30,207 bases of DNA from RQOF01 sp964461135 (GCA_964461135.1 CAYWTB010000054.1:1-30207), one strand, 5' to 3'; counted from the stretch's first letter, positions 1 to 8,370 are shown. Program-made: numbers and translations. The notes: generated by a model from the letters alone, not told the origin.

Positions 1-117
1 AAAACATTCTACTACAAACGCCAGGAGATTCATAACTTTTTACGACTTCAGGTAAAGGATACAAGCGCAAATGAAGAAGATAATCAGTCTGCCAGCGGGC
101 AGAAAGGAGGTGAATGA
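1..117 (+). CDS. hyaA: [NiFe]-hydrogenase small subunit, C-terminal tail (partial, 5' end outside window)
   Basis: An open frame runs from base 1 to a TGA at 115-117 and encodes 38 residues beginning KTFYYKRQEIHNF and ending in a polar, Gln/Glu/Gly-rich stretch. The stop overlaps the first ATG of the large-subunit gene (ATGA at 114-117), as is usual for translationally coupled hydrogenase subunits. Membrane-bound group 1 small subunits end in a transmembrane helix followed by a short basic cytoplasmic tail, and this fragment fits that tail. The Fe-S-cluster part lies upstream of the window, so the identity rests on gene order and on the tail composition, not on motifs. O2 tolerance (extra Cys near the proximal cluster) cannot be judged. 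Confidence 0.7.
   Translation, partial: KTFYYKRQEIHNFLRLQVKDTSANEEDNQSASGQKGGE
103..110 (+). promoter_or_regulatory. Strong Shine-Dalgarno of hyaB
   Basis: AAAGGAGG lies inside the last codons of the small-subunit frame. Two ATGs follow, at 114 and 117. The spacing is 3 nt to the first and 6 nt to the second, so initiation at 117 (MANRIVV) is more likely, although 114 overlaps the upstream stop. Confidence 0.7.
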
Positions 118-1832
118 TGGCTAACCGAATTGTTGTCGATCCCATTACCCGCATAGAAGGTCACCTCCGTATCGAAGCAGATGTTAAAAACGGAAAAGTG
201 GATAATGCCTATTCTTCCGGCACCATGGTACGCGGGATTGAAATCATTCTTAAAGGCCGGGATCCGCGTGATGCCTGGGCATTCACCGAACGAGTCTGCG
301 GCGTCTGTACCACCGTGCATGCACTTGCCTCAGTCAGAACGGTAGAAAACGCGCTTGGTATTATCATCCCGCCCAATGCTGAACTGATCCGCAACCTGAT
401 GTTCTGTGCCCAGTACGTCCAGGATCATGTGACTCACTTCTACCAGCTGCATGCCCTGGATTGGGTGGATGTAGTGAGTGCTTTAAAAGCGGATCCCAGC
501 GAAGCCGAAAAAATAGCCCAAAGCCTTTCTCCCTGGCCCAAGAATTCTGCCAGCTATTTCAGAGATGTACAGAATAAAGTAAAAGGACTGGTGGAAAGCG
601 GTCAACTGGGTATTTTTGCCAACGGTTACTGGGGACATCCTGCATACAAACTGCCCCCCGCGGTAAACCTGATAGCAGTGGCCCATTACCTGGATGCCCT
701 GGATTGGCAGAAGGAAATCGTAAAGGTTCATACAATTTTCGGAGGAAAGAACCCGCATCCTAATTATCTGGTGGGTGGTGTGCCTTGCGCCATTGATCCC
801 AACAGCTCCGATGCTATCAATGCCGAACGGCTGGCATATGTCTCCACCTTAATCGGCAATGCCATTCAATTTGTGGAACAGGTTTACATTCCGGATCTGC
901 TCGCCGTTGCGGGATTTTATAAAGACTGGTTTTCTATTGGAGGTGGATTAAAAAATTATCTGGCTTACGGTGATCTGCCTACACGTGGTTATAATAATCC
1001 CGACAGCTTTAAATTCGTCCGTGGAGCCGTTCTGGACAGAAACCTCAGCGAAGTGCAGGAAGTAAAAGGGGATGACCCCGAACAGGTAAAAGAATACGTG
1101 ACACATTCCTGGTATAAATATCCTAATAATGAAGAATCACTGCCTCCCTGGGACGGTATTACCGACCTGAACTATACCGGACCCAAACCTCCCTATGAAC
1201 AGCTAAATGTGGAAAATAAATACAGCTGGATCAAAACACCACGGTGGAAAGACAATCCAATGGAAGTCGGACCGCTGGCACGTATGGTGGTGTCCTATGC
1301 CGCAGGGCAGACGGATGTGAAAGAAGTGGTTAATGAAACCCTGAAACGGCTGAATGCTCCGGCAACTGTTCTGTTTTCCACCCTGGGCCGCACGGCCGCA
1401 CGTGGACTGGAAACACAACTGGTAGTCCAATGGATGAAAGGATTTTATGATGATCTGATCTCCAATATCCGGAATGGGGATATCCGCACCTTCAATAATG
1501 AAAAATGGGATCCCTCTACCTGGCCGGATGAAGCCCAGGGAGTGGGAATGGAAGAGGCACCACGCGGAGCACTGGCACACTGGATCAAGATTAAAAATCG
1601 ACAAATTGAAAATTACCAGATGGTGGTTCCAAGTACCTGGAATGCTTCTCCCAGGGATGCGCATGGAAACCGTTCCGCTTATGAAGCCTCCCTGCTGGGA
1701 ACTCCCATGGCAGATCCGCAAAAACCACTGGAGATACTACGAACGGTCCATTCATTCGACCCCTGTATCGCCTGTGCTGTTCATTTATATGATCCGGAAG
1801 GCAAGCCCATTAATAAAATAAGCGTCATGTAA
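114..1832 (+). CDS. hyaB: [NiFe]-hydrogenase large subunit (group 1, membrane-bound uptake type)
   Basis: This is the catalytic subunit that binds the Ni-Fe(CN)2CO centre and oxidises H2. The N-terminal motif RVCGVCTTVH gives the first ligand pair C62/C65 with H69, and the C-terminal motif DPCIACAVH gives C551/C554 and H557. After H557 there are 15 residues (LYDPEGKPINKISVM) that the HyaD-type protease should remove. The length of 572 aa is normal for HyaB/HoxG/HydB. Internal stretches such as GGKNPHP, EVGPLAR and EAPRGALAHW are typical of group 1 enzymes, and from memory the protein reads closest to E. coli HyaB. It is coupled to the small subunit (ATGA overlap) and followed after 11 bases by the cytochrome b gene. 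The start may be the second ATG at 117, which sits better behind the AAAGGAGG site. The active-site side should face the periplasm if the small subunit carries a Tat signal, which is not visible here. Confidence 0.97.
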   Translation: MMANRIVVDPITRIEGHLRIEADVKNGKVDNAYSSGTMVRGIEIILKGRDPRDAWAFTERVCGVCTTVHALASVRTVENALGIIIPPNAELIRNLMFCAQYVQDHVTHFYQLHALDWVDVVSALKADPSEAEKIAQSLSPWPKNSASYFRDVQNKVKGLVESGQLGIFANGYWGHPAYKLPPAVNLIAVAHYLDALDWQKEIVKVHTIFGGKNPHPNYLVGGVPCAIDPNSSDAINAERLAYVSTLIGNAIQFVEQVYIPDLLAVAGFYKDWFSIGGGLKNYLAYGDLPTRGYNNPDSFKFVRGAVLDRNLSEVQEVKGDDPEQVKEYVTHSWYKYPNNEESLPPWDGITDLNYTGPKPPYEQLNVENKYSWIKTPRWKDNPMEVGPLARMVVSYAAGQTDVKEVVNETLKRLNAPATVLFSTLGRTAARGLETQLVVQWMKGFYDDLISNIRNGDIRTFNNEKWDPSTWPDEAQGVGMEEAPRGALAHWIKIKNRQIENYQMVVPSTWNASPRDAHGNRSAYEASLLGTPMADPQKPLEILRTVHSFDPCIACAVHLYDPEGKPINKISVM

Positions 1833-1843
1833 GGAGGGCTGAT

Positions 1844-2554
1844 ATGGAAAGAGCAATGACAACAACCAAACTGATACCGACCGAGTACTATGAAGTATAT
1901 GTGTGGGAATGGCCGGTTCGTCTTTTTCACTGGGTGAATTTTGCTTCCATAATGGTCCTGGCCGTGACCGGGTATATCATCGGAAATCCGTATGCCATAG
2001 CCAGTATAGCCACCCCCTCTCAGCAATACTGGTTTGGAACGGTACGCTTTATTCATTTCGCCACGGCTTATGTATTCTTCTTCAACTCGCTCATCCGAAT
2101 CTACTGGGGTTTTGTGGGAAACCAATATGTCCGGTTCAAGAATTTTTTACCTTTAACTAAAGAACAATGGAAAGAAATCATGAATGTGCTCAGGATGGAT
2201 GTTCTGCAGGTCAGGGAACAGGCAACCCATTCAGTGGGCCATAACGCTCTGGCTGGCCTGATGTATGCCATGGGATTCCTGGCGTTTCTGTTTTCCGCCT
2301 TTACCGGATTTGCACTATATTCAGCCATGAGTGACAGCTGGTTTCCCCACCTCTTCGCATGGGTAGTACCCTTCATGGGAGGAGACAATACCGTTCGCTT
2401 CTGGCATCATATGATCATGTGGTTCTATCTGATTTTCATGATTGTACATGTTTATCTGGCAGCATATCACGATTATGTTGAGGCTACCGGCACCATATCC
2501 TCCATGTTCGGTGGATGGAAATTTCTCAGGAAGAGAAAAGATGTAACAGAGTAA
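1844..2554 (+). CDS. hyaC: Ni/Fe-hydrogenase b-type cytochrome subunit
   Basis: This 236-aa integral membrane diheme cytochrome b would take electrons from the hydrogenase small subunit to the quinone pool. Four hydrophobic segments are visible at about residues 30-50, 66-90, 132-160 and 188-210. Candidate heme ligands are H29 (in RLFHW), H71 (in FIHFATAY), H188/H189 and H202, with the last pair spaced 13-14 residues apart as in the HyaC/HydC family. An AGGAGGG site at 1832-1838 precedes the ATG at 1844, and the large-subunit stop overlaps its first base. A strong hairpin terminator follows directly, so this is the last gene of the structural operon. The basic C-terminus (KFLRKRKDV) fits a cytoplasmic end. 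Confidence 0.95.
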   Translation: MERAMTTTKLIPTEYYEVYVWEWPVRLFHWVNFASIMVLAVTGYIIGNPYAIASIATPSQQYWFGTVRFIHFATAYVFFFNSLIRIYWGFVGNQYVRFKNFLPLTKEQWKEIMNVLRMDVLQVREQATHSVGHNALAGLMYAMGFLAFLFSAFTGFALYSAMSDSWFPHLFAWVVPFMGGDNTVRFWHHMIMWFYLIFMIVHVYLAAYHDYVEATGTISSMFGGWKFLRKRKDVTE

Positions 2555-2558
2555 CATG

Positions 2559-2591
2559 AAAAAAACCCCGTTGATGAAACGGGGTTTTTTT
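2559..2591 (+). terminator. Rho-independent terminator after hyaC
   Basis: A perfect 14-bp stem (AAAAAAACCCCGTT / AACGGGGTTTTTTT) with loop GATGA starts four bases after the hyaC stop. The 7-T tract on the + strand makes it a strong terminator. Because the other arm is A-rich, it could also act on the - strand. Confidence 0.92.
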
Positions 2592-2812
2592 ATAACTGGA
2601 ATAGCATAAGCCCCAGTGTAATAAAACATAAAAGTAAAGACTAATAAAAGGTTATCATAAAATTATAAATTCAAACATATACATAAATTCGATATTATTT
2701 TCTTTATATTTTTTAATTTCTTATTGCTTGTGATCTTACTGGTAAAACTTACAAATAACCATTTGTAAAATCAGGTTAATTTCTCCACCTGACATTTTTG
2801 TAATTCTGTATA
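2592..2812. other. AT-rich convergent intergenic region with weak hairpins
   Basis: This 221-base stretch lies between the ends of the structural and maturation operons and contains no credible ORF. It holds an 8-bp perfect hairpin at 2749-2768 (TTACAAAT-AACC-ATTTGTAA) and a shorter one at 2771-2792 that could end the leftward operon. Confidence 0.6.
2766..2792 (-). terminator. Possible weak terminator of the leftward hyp operon
   Basis: Read on the - strand, TCAGGT - 10-nt loop - ACCTGA is followed by TTTT, 20 bases beyond the stop of the last leftward gene. The stem is only 6 bp, so this is tentative. Confidence 0.35.
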
Positions 2813-3220
2813 CTAATTATCCGGGGCTCCCTGTTTTATCCATTCCCGGATGGCCTGGATATCCTCTGCTGGTAGTTCGGAATCTCCCATGGGCATTCGT
2901 TCGCCCACCAGCTTAAGACCTTCAAGCTTGTCCAGCAGATAACTGCTATCAGGTTCTCCCGGATTCACCAGCAGCAGATCCTGAATCTGAATACTGGGTA
3001 CATTCACCAGATTCCGGTAGGATTGTCCATCCTCCAGGTATAATTCATCCTGCGGTTGTAACCCGCCATGGCAACCGGGAGAGGTGCAGTTTTTATCAAA
3101 TACATTCGCCTGAATACTGCTCAGGGTAGGTTTCAATTTTTCCTTCCCCGGATCTTTCTGCTGGCCGCTGCACATCATAAAAAGTGGAACAATCAGGAAT
3201 ACTGTAATACATTTTTTCAT
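2813..3220 (-). CDS. Small lipoprotein-like protein with a CX4CH heme-binding motif (cytochrome c-like)
   Basis: This 135-aa protein has a hydrophobic N-terminus (residues 4-16) and a Cys at 17 before SGQQKD, a plausible but non-canonical lipobox (FMMC). Residues 45-51 read CTSPGCH, which is CX4CH rather than CXXCH. The C-terminal part (GERMPMGDSELPAEDIQAIREWIKQGAP) has the Met-Pro plus terminal-helix pattern usual in small monoheme c-type domains, with M109 or M111 as possible sixth ligand. I infer an exported, membrane-anchored electron carrier or a degenerate cytochrome. It starts 24 bases after the hypE stop on the same strand and so is probably the last gene of the maturation operon. GGGAAG upstream of the ATG is a modest ribosome site. 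The link to hydrogenase electron transfer is by position only. It could instead be an unrelated cell-surface protein with a structural disulfide. Confidence 0.72.
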   Translation of the reverse strand: MKKCITVFLIVPLFMMCSGQQKDPGKEKLKPTLSSIQANVFDKNCTSPGCHGGLQPQDELYLEDGQSYRNLVNVPSIQIQDLLLVNPGEPDSSYLLDKLEGLKLVGERMPMGDSELPAEDIQAIREWIKQGAPDN

Positions 3221-3244
3221 ATTATTTTCTTCCCGTTTAGGGTT

Positions 3245-4312
3245 TTAACATATCCTGGGCAATTGTTCACCTGACAGCATATCCACCACGCGATTACTTC
3301 CAATCAGGGTGTGCATGATTACCCGGCCGGGATGCTCAGACACCGCCTCTCCAATGACGCAGGCATGCTTACCCAGGTGATGTTTTTGCATTAACTCCAG
3401 AACAGACGGGGCATCCTCCGGAGATGCAAACAGAAGTAGTTTCCCTTCGTTGGCAATATACAAAGGATCCAACCCCAGAATTTCGCACACCGCTTTAATC
3501 TCCGGGCCCAGGGGCAGTTGACTCTCCTCCAGTCTGATACCGATGCCAGCTTTCATAGCTATCTCATTGAGTGCACTGGAAATACCGCCACGGGTTGGAT
3601 CCCGCATCATGTGAATATCCGGACAAATCTTTAGAATTTCAGCGACCAGATTATTCAGAGGAGCGGTATCACTTATAACGGATGTTTCAAAATCAAATTC
3701 TTCCCGTGCGGAGAGAATGGCGATACCGTGTTCGGCAATATTTCCATTGATTATAATTTTATCACCGCTCCGGATCCGGTCACCGGAGATCCGCACACCA
3801 TCTCTTATTTTTCCCACCCCGGAGGTATTAATAAAAATTTTGTCCCCTTTGCCGCGATCCACCACCTTGGTATCTCCGGTCACAATTTTTACCCCCGCAT
3901 TGTCAGCCGCTTTCTTCATGGACTGCACAATTCGCCATAAATCATCCACCGAAAAACCTTCTTCAATAATAAATCCCGCCGACAGGTAGAGTGGCTCAGC
4001 TCCGCATACCGCCAGGTCATTTACCGTACCGTACACGGCTAATTCCCCGATATCGCCACCGGGGAAAAAAATCGGTTTCACTACGTAGGAATCGGTAGAG
4101 AAGGCAAAGCGTGATCCCTCTGTTTCCCATACGGCCCCATCATGTTCTGCCGCAAGCAGTTCATTATCGAACTGGGGAAGAAACATTTTCTGGATCAGCT
4201 GATGAGAGAGTGTTCCCCCGCCACCATGAGCCAGTACGATTTTATCGTAATTACTGATAGGAACCGGACAACTCAAAGCACCTGAAATGATATTTTTTTT
4301 CTCTTTATTCAT
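3245..4312 (-). CDS. hypE: Hydrogenase maturation factor HypE (carbamoyl dehydratase)
   Basis: HypE takes the carbamoyl group from HypF onto its C-terminal cysteine and dehydrates it with ATP to a thiocyanate, the source of the active-site cyanide. The protein has the AIR-synthase/PurM-like fold. It shows the N-terminal glycine-rich HGGGGTLSHQLI, the ATP-binding FFPGGDIGELAVYGTVNDLAV region (about residues 80-105), GDTKVVDRG and DPTRGG. It ends in PRIC, so the essential C-terminal Cys355 is present. The length of 355 aa is slightly above the usual 330-340 because of an extra N-terminal stretch (MNKEKKNIISGALSCP). No clear Shine-Dalgarno precedes the ATG. A 297-base gap containing a long inverted repeat separates it from hypD. 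Confidence 0.96.
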   Translation of the reverse strand: MNKEKKNIISGALSCPVPISNYDKIVLAHGGGGTLSHQLIQKMFLPQFDNELLAAEHDGAVWETEGSRFAFSTDSYVVKPIFFPGGDIGELAVYGTVNDLAVCGAEPLYLSAGFIIEEGFSVDDLWRIVQSMKKAADNAGVKIVTGDTKVVDRGKGDKIFINTSGVGKIRDGVRISGDRIRSGDKIIINGNIAEHGIAILSAREEFDFETSVISDTAPLNNLVAEILKICPDIHMMRDPTRGGISSALNEIAMKAGIGIRLEESQLPLGPEIKAVCEILGLDPLYIANEGKLLLFASPEDAPSVLELMQKHHLGKHACVIGEAVSEHPGRVIMHTLIGSNRVVDMLSGEQLPRIC

Positions 4313-4344
4313 ATAAATACAGTTTTTAGCCTCTGTAATTCAAG

Positions 4345-4365
4345 AATTTTACCATAAAGTCACCA
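4345..4365 (+). repeat. Degenerate intergenic repeat, copy 1
   Basis: AATTTTACCATAAAGTCACC(A) matches a segment at 29601-29621 at 17 of 21 positions. It resembles the ACCACAAAG-CACCAAG-type intergenic repeat often seen in FCB-group genomes (from memory). It lies in the hypE-hypD gap beside a long inverted repeat. Confidence 0.4.
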
Positions 4366-4423
4366 CGTCACTGAAGAACGATTTTGGAATTTTAAAAAGT
4401 GAAATTTTGTATAATTAACCTTA

Positions 4424-4590
4424 CCTGAAAAATTCATCACACAAAGTCTCCAAGAACACAAAGTCATGTAAAAATGGGATTAAATGCTCTATTTGTTTCT
4501 TTATTTACTGATCGCTCTAAAATATGAAGAGTTAAGCTAACTCAAATAATCTCCGTGTCTTTGTGAGCCGATGGTGATGAATTTTTCAGG
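4424..4590. repeat. MITE-like element with 17-bp perfect inverted repeats
   Basis: CCTGAAAAATTCATCAC at 4424-4440 is repeated exactly in inverted orientation at 4574-4590. Just inside the arms the similarity continues loosely: CACAAAGTCTCCAAGAACACAAAG on the left resembles the reverse complement of CTCCGTGTCTTTGTGAG on the right. The 133-base centre has no ORF. The element fills most of the gap between hypD and hypE (4313-4609) and ends 20 bases from the hypD stop. No clean target duplication is visible. It may be a mobile miniature element, or the RNA may fold into a long stem in the hyp transcript. Confidence 0.7.
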
Positions 4591-4609
4591 GTAGGATGAT
4601 ACCCACTTT

Positions 4610-5707
4610 TCAGGATACATGCTTATGTTTACTATAATGGAAATAAGCTGCACAGGCCCCTTCCGAAGATACCATCGGAGCACCAACCGGATGTTCGGGT
4701 GTACAAGCAATTCCGAACAATTCGCACTCTACCGGCTTTTTTAAACCCTGCAGAACCTCACCTGCAATACATTGCGGAGATTCCGAGGTTGTGATGTTCT
4801 GAACATTGAAAATTTTTTCGGCATCATAGGCAGAATAGTCGGGGGCAATTGATAAACCACTTGCGGGTATAGGACCGATACCCCGCCAGTTGCGGTCAGT
4901 TACCCGGAAAACCTCTCTCATGATCTTTTGGGCAGCGGTATTTCCTTCTTTTTGAACTACCCGGCTGTATTGATTTTCTACCTCGTGACGGTTCTCTTCC
5001 AGTTGTTTTACCATCAGGTAAATTCCTTCCAGGATATCCACCGGTTCGAATCCCGTTACCACAATGGGCACCCGGAATTTCCGAGCCAGAGGGATATATT
5101 CCTCGTACCCCATTACAGTGCAGACATGACCCGCTGCCAGGAATCCCTGCACCAGGCAATTGCTGGATGACAGAAGCGCTTCAATTGCCGGAGGAACCAG
5201 AACCTGGGAACATAACACCGAAAAATTTGTCAAGTCCTTTCGCCTGGCTTCCATTACGGCCATGGCATTGGCCGGAGCAGTGGTTTCAAAACCGATAGCA
5301 AAGAATACAACTTTTTTATCCGGATTTTTCTCAGCCAGTTTTATAGCATCCAGGGGAGAATAAACCATGCGTATATCCCCTCCGGCAGCCTTAACCGAGA
5401 GCAGGTCCTGTCCGGATCCCGGAACCCGCAGCATGTCTCCGAAGGAGGTAAAAATAACCTCAGGGCGTTGGGCAATGGAAATTGCTTTATCCAGCATTTC
5501 CAGGGGCGTCACACACACCGGGCAGCCTGGCCCATGAACAATGGTCAGTTCGGGTGGCAGCAATTCATCAATTCCATATTTCAGGATGGAATGCGTCTGT
5601 CCACCGCAGATTTCCATTATCGTCCAGGGTTGACTGACGGTACTCCGAATGCGTCCTGCGAAAAATTTAACTGCCTTCGCATCCCGGTATTCATCCAGAT
5701 ATTTCAT
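4610..5707 (-). CDS. hypD: Hydrogenase maturation factor HypD
   Basis: HypD is the Fe-S scaffold protein that, with HypC, holds the iron while CN and CO are attached. The 365-aa length is typical. Conserved signatures are MEICGGQTHS with C34, GPGCPVCVTP with C62 and C65, FGDMLRVPGS, FFAIGFETTAP and VTGFEPVDILEGIY. The C-terminal cysteines that hold the [4Fe-4S] cluster are seen in CIAGEV, CELFGIACTPEHPVG and GACAAYF (about residues 312-350). It lies 46 bases after hypC in the same direction, so the two partners are adjacent. The ATG start gives the family-typical N-terminus MKYLDEYRD. Confidence 0.97.
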   Translation of the reverse strand: MKYLDEYRDAKAVKFFAGRIRSTVSQPWTIMEICGGQTHSILKYGIDELLPPELTIVHGPGCPVCVTPLEMLDKAISIAQRPEVIFTSFGDMLRVPGSGQDLLSVKAAGGDIRMVYSPLDAIKLAEKNPDKKVVFFAIGFETTAPANAMAVMEARRKDLTNFSVLCSQVLVPPAIEALLSSSNCLVQGFLAAGHVCTVMGYEEYIPLARKFRVPIVVTGFEPVDILEGIYLMVKQLEENRHEVENQYSRVVQKEGNTAAQKIMREVFRVTDRNWRGIGPIPASGLSIAPDYSAYDAEKIFNVQNITTSESPQCIAGEVLQGLKKPVECELFGIACTPEHPVGAPMVSSEGACAAYFHYSKHKHVS

Positions 5708-5753
5708 TTAATTCCCCGACTGTCTAAAATTTGTTTCCCTTCTCTTCAATTCC

Positions 5754-5993
5754 TTAATTGATATCCCCCATCTCGCGCAGAAGCTGAAGAGTTTCCTTTG
5801 CATCGTTTTCATCAATTTTGTTGAGAGCAAAACCGACGTGTACGATTACATAATCTCCCACCCGGACATCAGGAAGCCAGTCTATACAAACCGATTGCAT
5901 CACACCGGCGAAATCCACCCGCGCCATGGTGGGTGCATTTTCCGCGGTTTTCTCCTCGATCGAAATTATTTTACCTGGCACAGCTAAACACAT
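5754..5993 (-). CDS. hypC: Hydrogenase maturation chaperone HypC
   Basis: This small beta-barrel chaperone binds iron with HypD and then escorts it to the large subunit. The open frame extends upstream to 6029, but the start is set at 5993 because HypC must begin MCLAVPGKI: Cys2, exposed after Met removal, is the functional ligand. The resulting 79 aa is the normal size. The conserved DWLPDVRVGDYVIVHVGFALNKID follows in the middle. The gene begins 16 bases after the hypF stop and is followed by hypD. The ribosome-binding site is weak. The choice of start rests on family conservation. Confidence 0.95.
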   Translation of the reverse strand: MCLAVPGKIISIEEKTAENAPTMARVDFAGVMQSVCIDWLPDVRVGDYVIVHVGFALNKIDENDAKETLQLLREMGDIN

Positions 5994-6009
5994 ATAAACA
6001 CCCGTCTTT

Positions 6010-8370
6010 TTAATTAATAAATTTAACACTTTCCTCGGTCTGAGACAAAACAGGTAATGATTTAATTTTCATCCGGGCAAGTGCGATCTGGCCGGCGGAA
6101 ATTCCTCCGTCGTTAGGAGGAATCCGTTGGTGCCAGTAGGGCCGGAATCCCTTCTGCTGCAGCATTCTAACGGACTTTTCCAGTAAAATTGCATTTTGAA
6201 AACATCCTCCGCTCAATATGATCTTTTCCATATTGAACTGTAATGCAACACGGACAATGATTTTGCACAGCGTGTTATGGAATCGCATGGCTATTTTTGC
6301 TTTATCCCGGCTTTCCTTTACATCGTGCAGAATCTGCCGGATGAGGGGTTCCCAATCGACGAGGGCAGGTTTGTCTTTGCTGAGGTGGAAATCATAAACA
6401 CCTGTTTCATTCCGTTCCGCCAAAAATTCCAGCATCATGGCTGCCTGTCCTTCGTAGGCAATTTTCTGGCGAAGATTCAATAAAGAGGCAACTGCATCAA
6501 ACAGCCGGCCGGCACTGGAGGTTGCCGGGGAATTTACCCTTTTCCGCAGCATCTGTTCAAGAAAGACTCCTTCATGGCCCGTAAAATGTTCTAAAATAAA
6601 CTGATTATCGGGAAACAGATCTTCTCCCATAATTTCATATAATATACCGGCGGCTGAACGACGCGGTTCCCTCACAGCCTCATCGCCTCCCGGAAGCATG
6701 AATCTTCTGAAATGAGCCACGCGGTGGTATGAATCATCACCGGTCATAAAAAATTCGCCTCCCCAGATGGTTCCGTCGGGTCCGAAGCCGGTTCCATCCC
6801 AGGAAACTCCCAGGGCCTTACCGCTGACCTGGTTTTCCGCCCGGCAGGCGGCAATATGTGCCTGGTGATGCTGGATACCAATCACCCGGGTATTCAAACC
6901 ATTTGCATATTTCGAAGAGAGATAATCCGGATGAAGATCCGCCGCAATAAATTCCGGGTGAATCCGGTATAAATGCTGAAAATCGGAAATTACCTTTTCA
7001 AAAGTGGTAAGGCTCTCTTGCGTGGAGAGGTCTCCGATATGCTGACTGATGAAGATCTGGTGCCCTGTGGCAACACTGATTGTATTTTTCAGATGACCGC
7101 CCACTGCCAGTACAGGCTTGCGAATTTCATTCATATTCTCGCTGCCGATGGTAACCGGCAGCGGAGCATAGCCCCGCGCCCTCCGCAGAATCATCTCACC
7201 GCCCATAATCACGCGGGCAATGGAATCATCCACGTGCCTCACGATGGGCCTGTTGTGTACCAGGAAGACATCCGCAATAGCGCCAAGAGTGCTAATGGCC
7301 TGATTTTCATCAATAACCATGGGCTCTTCAGAAATATTTCCGCTGGTGGCCACCACCGGTATGTTCAGTTCCCGCAAAAGCAAATGATGCAGAGGTGTAT
7401 AGGGAAGCATTATCCCCAGATTGGGATTGCCCGGGGCAATTTCTGCCGCACAAACCATTCCTTCCCCTGCCCCGCTGTTTTTCTTTCGCAGAAGAACGAT
7501 GGGAGATTCGGGTGAATTCAGAAGCCGTTCTTCAAATTCGGAGATCTCACATAATTCCCGGGCAACTGCCAGAGACGGAACCATCAACGCAAACGGTTTC
7601 TCTTCACGGTGTTTACGGGCCCGCAGGCGATTCACCGCCTGGCTGCTGGTAGCATCAGCAACCAGATGAAATCCTCCCAGGCCCTTAAGTGCAACTGTCT
7701 GTCCCCGGCGAATCTGCTGAACAGCTTCCTGCAACGCATCGTGCCTTAATGAAAGAACCTTGCCTTCACCATCCCATAACTGCAGCTGCGGGCCGCAATC
7801 CGGACAGGCGATGGGCTGGGCATGGAAGCGGCGGTTGGTCGGATCCTGGTATTCTTCACGGCATTTTTCACACATCGGAAAAATTTTCATGGAGGTGTTT
7901 GGACGGTCATAGGGCAGGGATTCAATGATTGAAAAGCGCGGTCCGCAATGGGTACAGTTAATAAAGGGATAGAGATAGCGACGGTCTCCGGGATCAAACA
8001 TTTCCCGCAAACAATCCTCACACACCGCGATATCCGGCAGAATAAAGGCGGAAATATCTTCTTCCCCCTGGCTTTCTCTGATGCTGAAATCGGGGAAACC
8101 TTTTACATCCAGGTAAGAAAATTCCAGGCTCTGAATAATGGCATGAACCGGTTTTTCCTCCTTCACCGCCATTAAAAATCGATCCAGTTCCGTTTTTGGA
8201 CCTTCCACCTCAATCGTCACACCGCTGGTGGAATTCAGGACATAACCTCTGAAGCCGAAGCGGTTGGCCAGACGGTACACAAAGGGTCGGAAACCCACTC
8301 CTTGCACGGCACCCCTGATATTAATTTTGAGACGCCTGGTCATTTTTTGCTGATCTGTGATTGAAGCCAT
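6010..8370 (-). CDS. hypF: Carbamoyltransferase HypF
   Basis: HypF makes carbamoyl-AMP from carbamoyl phosphate and ATP and transfers the carbamoyl group to HypE. The domain order is complete in 786 aa. An acylphosphatase-like domain covers residues 13-100 (GAVQGVGFRPFVYRLA). Zinc fingers use C117/C120, C139/C142, C167/C170 and C189/C192. A YrdC-like domain runs about 205-395 (LKGLGGFHLVADA, TSGNISEEPM). A Kae1-like C-terminal domain has HHQAHIAAC metal ligands and SGGCFQN near the end. Two starts are possible. ATG at 8370 has a GAGGA site about 10 bases upstream but overlaps hypB by 31 bases. ATG at 8343 gives MTRRLKINIRG and a neat 4-base ATGA overlap but lacks a ribosome site. The longer one is reported. 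Confidence 0.96.
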   Translation of the reverse strand: MASITDQQKMTRRLKINIRGAVQGVGFRPFVYRLANRFGFRGYVLNSTSGVTIEVEGPKTELDRFLMAVKEEKPVHAIIQSLEFSYLDVKGFPDFSIRESQGEEDISAFILPDIAVCEDCLREMFDPGDRRYLYPFINCTHCGPRFSIIESLPYDRPNTSMKIFPMCEKCREEYQDPTNRRFHAQPIACPDCGPQLQLWDGEGKVLSLRHDALQEAVQQIRRGQTVALKGLGGFHLVADATSSQAVNRLRARKHREEKPFALMVPSLAVARELCEISEFEERLLNSPESPIVLLRKKNSGAGEGMVCAAEIAPGNPNLGIMLPYTPLHHLLLRELNIPVVATSGNISEEPMVIDENQAISTLGAIADVFLVHNRPIVRHVDDSIARVIMGGEMILRRARGYAPLPVTIGSENMNEIRKPVLAVGGHLKNTISVATGHQIFISQHIGDLSTQESLTTFEKVISDFQHLYRIHPEFIAADLHPDYLSSKYANGLNTRVIGIQHHQAHIAACRAENQVSGKALGVSWDGTGFGPDGTIWGGEFFMTGDDSYHRVAHFRRFMLPGGDEAVREPRRSAAGILYEIMGEDLFPDNQFILEHFTGHEGVFLEQMLRKRVNSPATSSAGRLFDAVASLLNLRQKIAYEGQAAMMLEFLAERNETGVYDFHLSKDKPALVDWEPLIRQILHDVKESRDKAKIAMRFHNTLCKIIVRVALQFNMEKIILSGGCFQNAILLEKSVRMLQQKGFRPYWHQRIPPNDGGISAGQIALARMKIKSLPVLSQTEESVKFIN

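Noticed and set aside
1203..1721. 172-aa open frame on - inside hyaB
   Set aside because: It is the shadow of the hydrogenase large subunit, whose frame is conserved throughout.
4424..4590. CRISPR array or riboswitch in the hypD-hypE gap
   Set aside because: There are only two arms, in inverted orientation and without regular spacers. No known riboswitch core was recognised.
5994..6029. Upstream in-frame start of hypC adding 12 residues
   Set aside because: HypC needs Cys at position 2 after the initiator Met; only the start at 5993 provides MCLAVPG.
6973..7515. 180-aa open frame on + inside hypF
   Set aside because: It is antisense to a fully conserved hypF frame, with no ribosome site or known motif.
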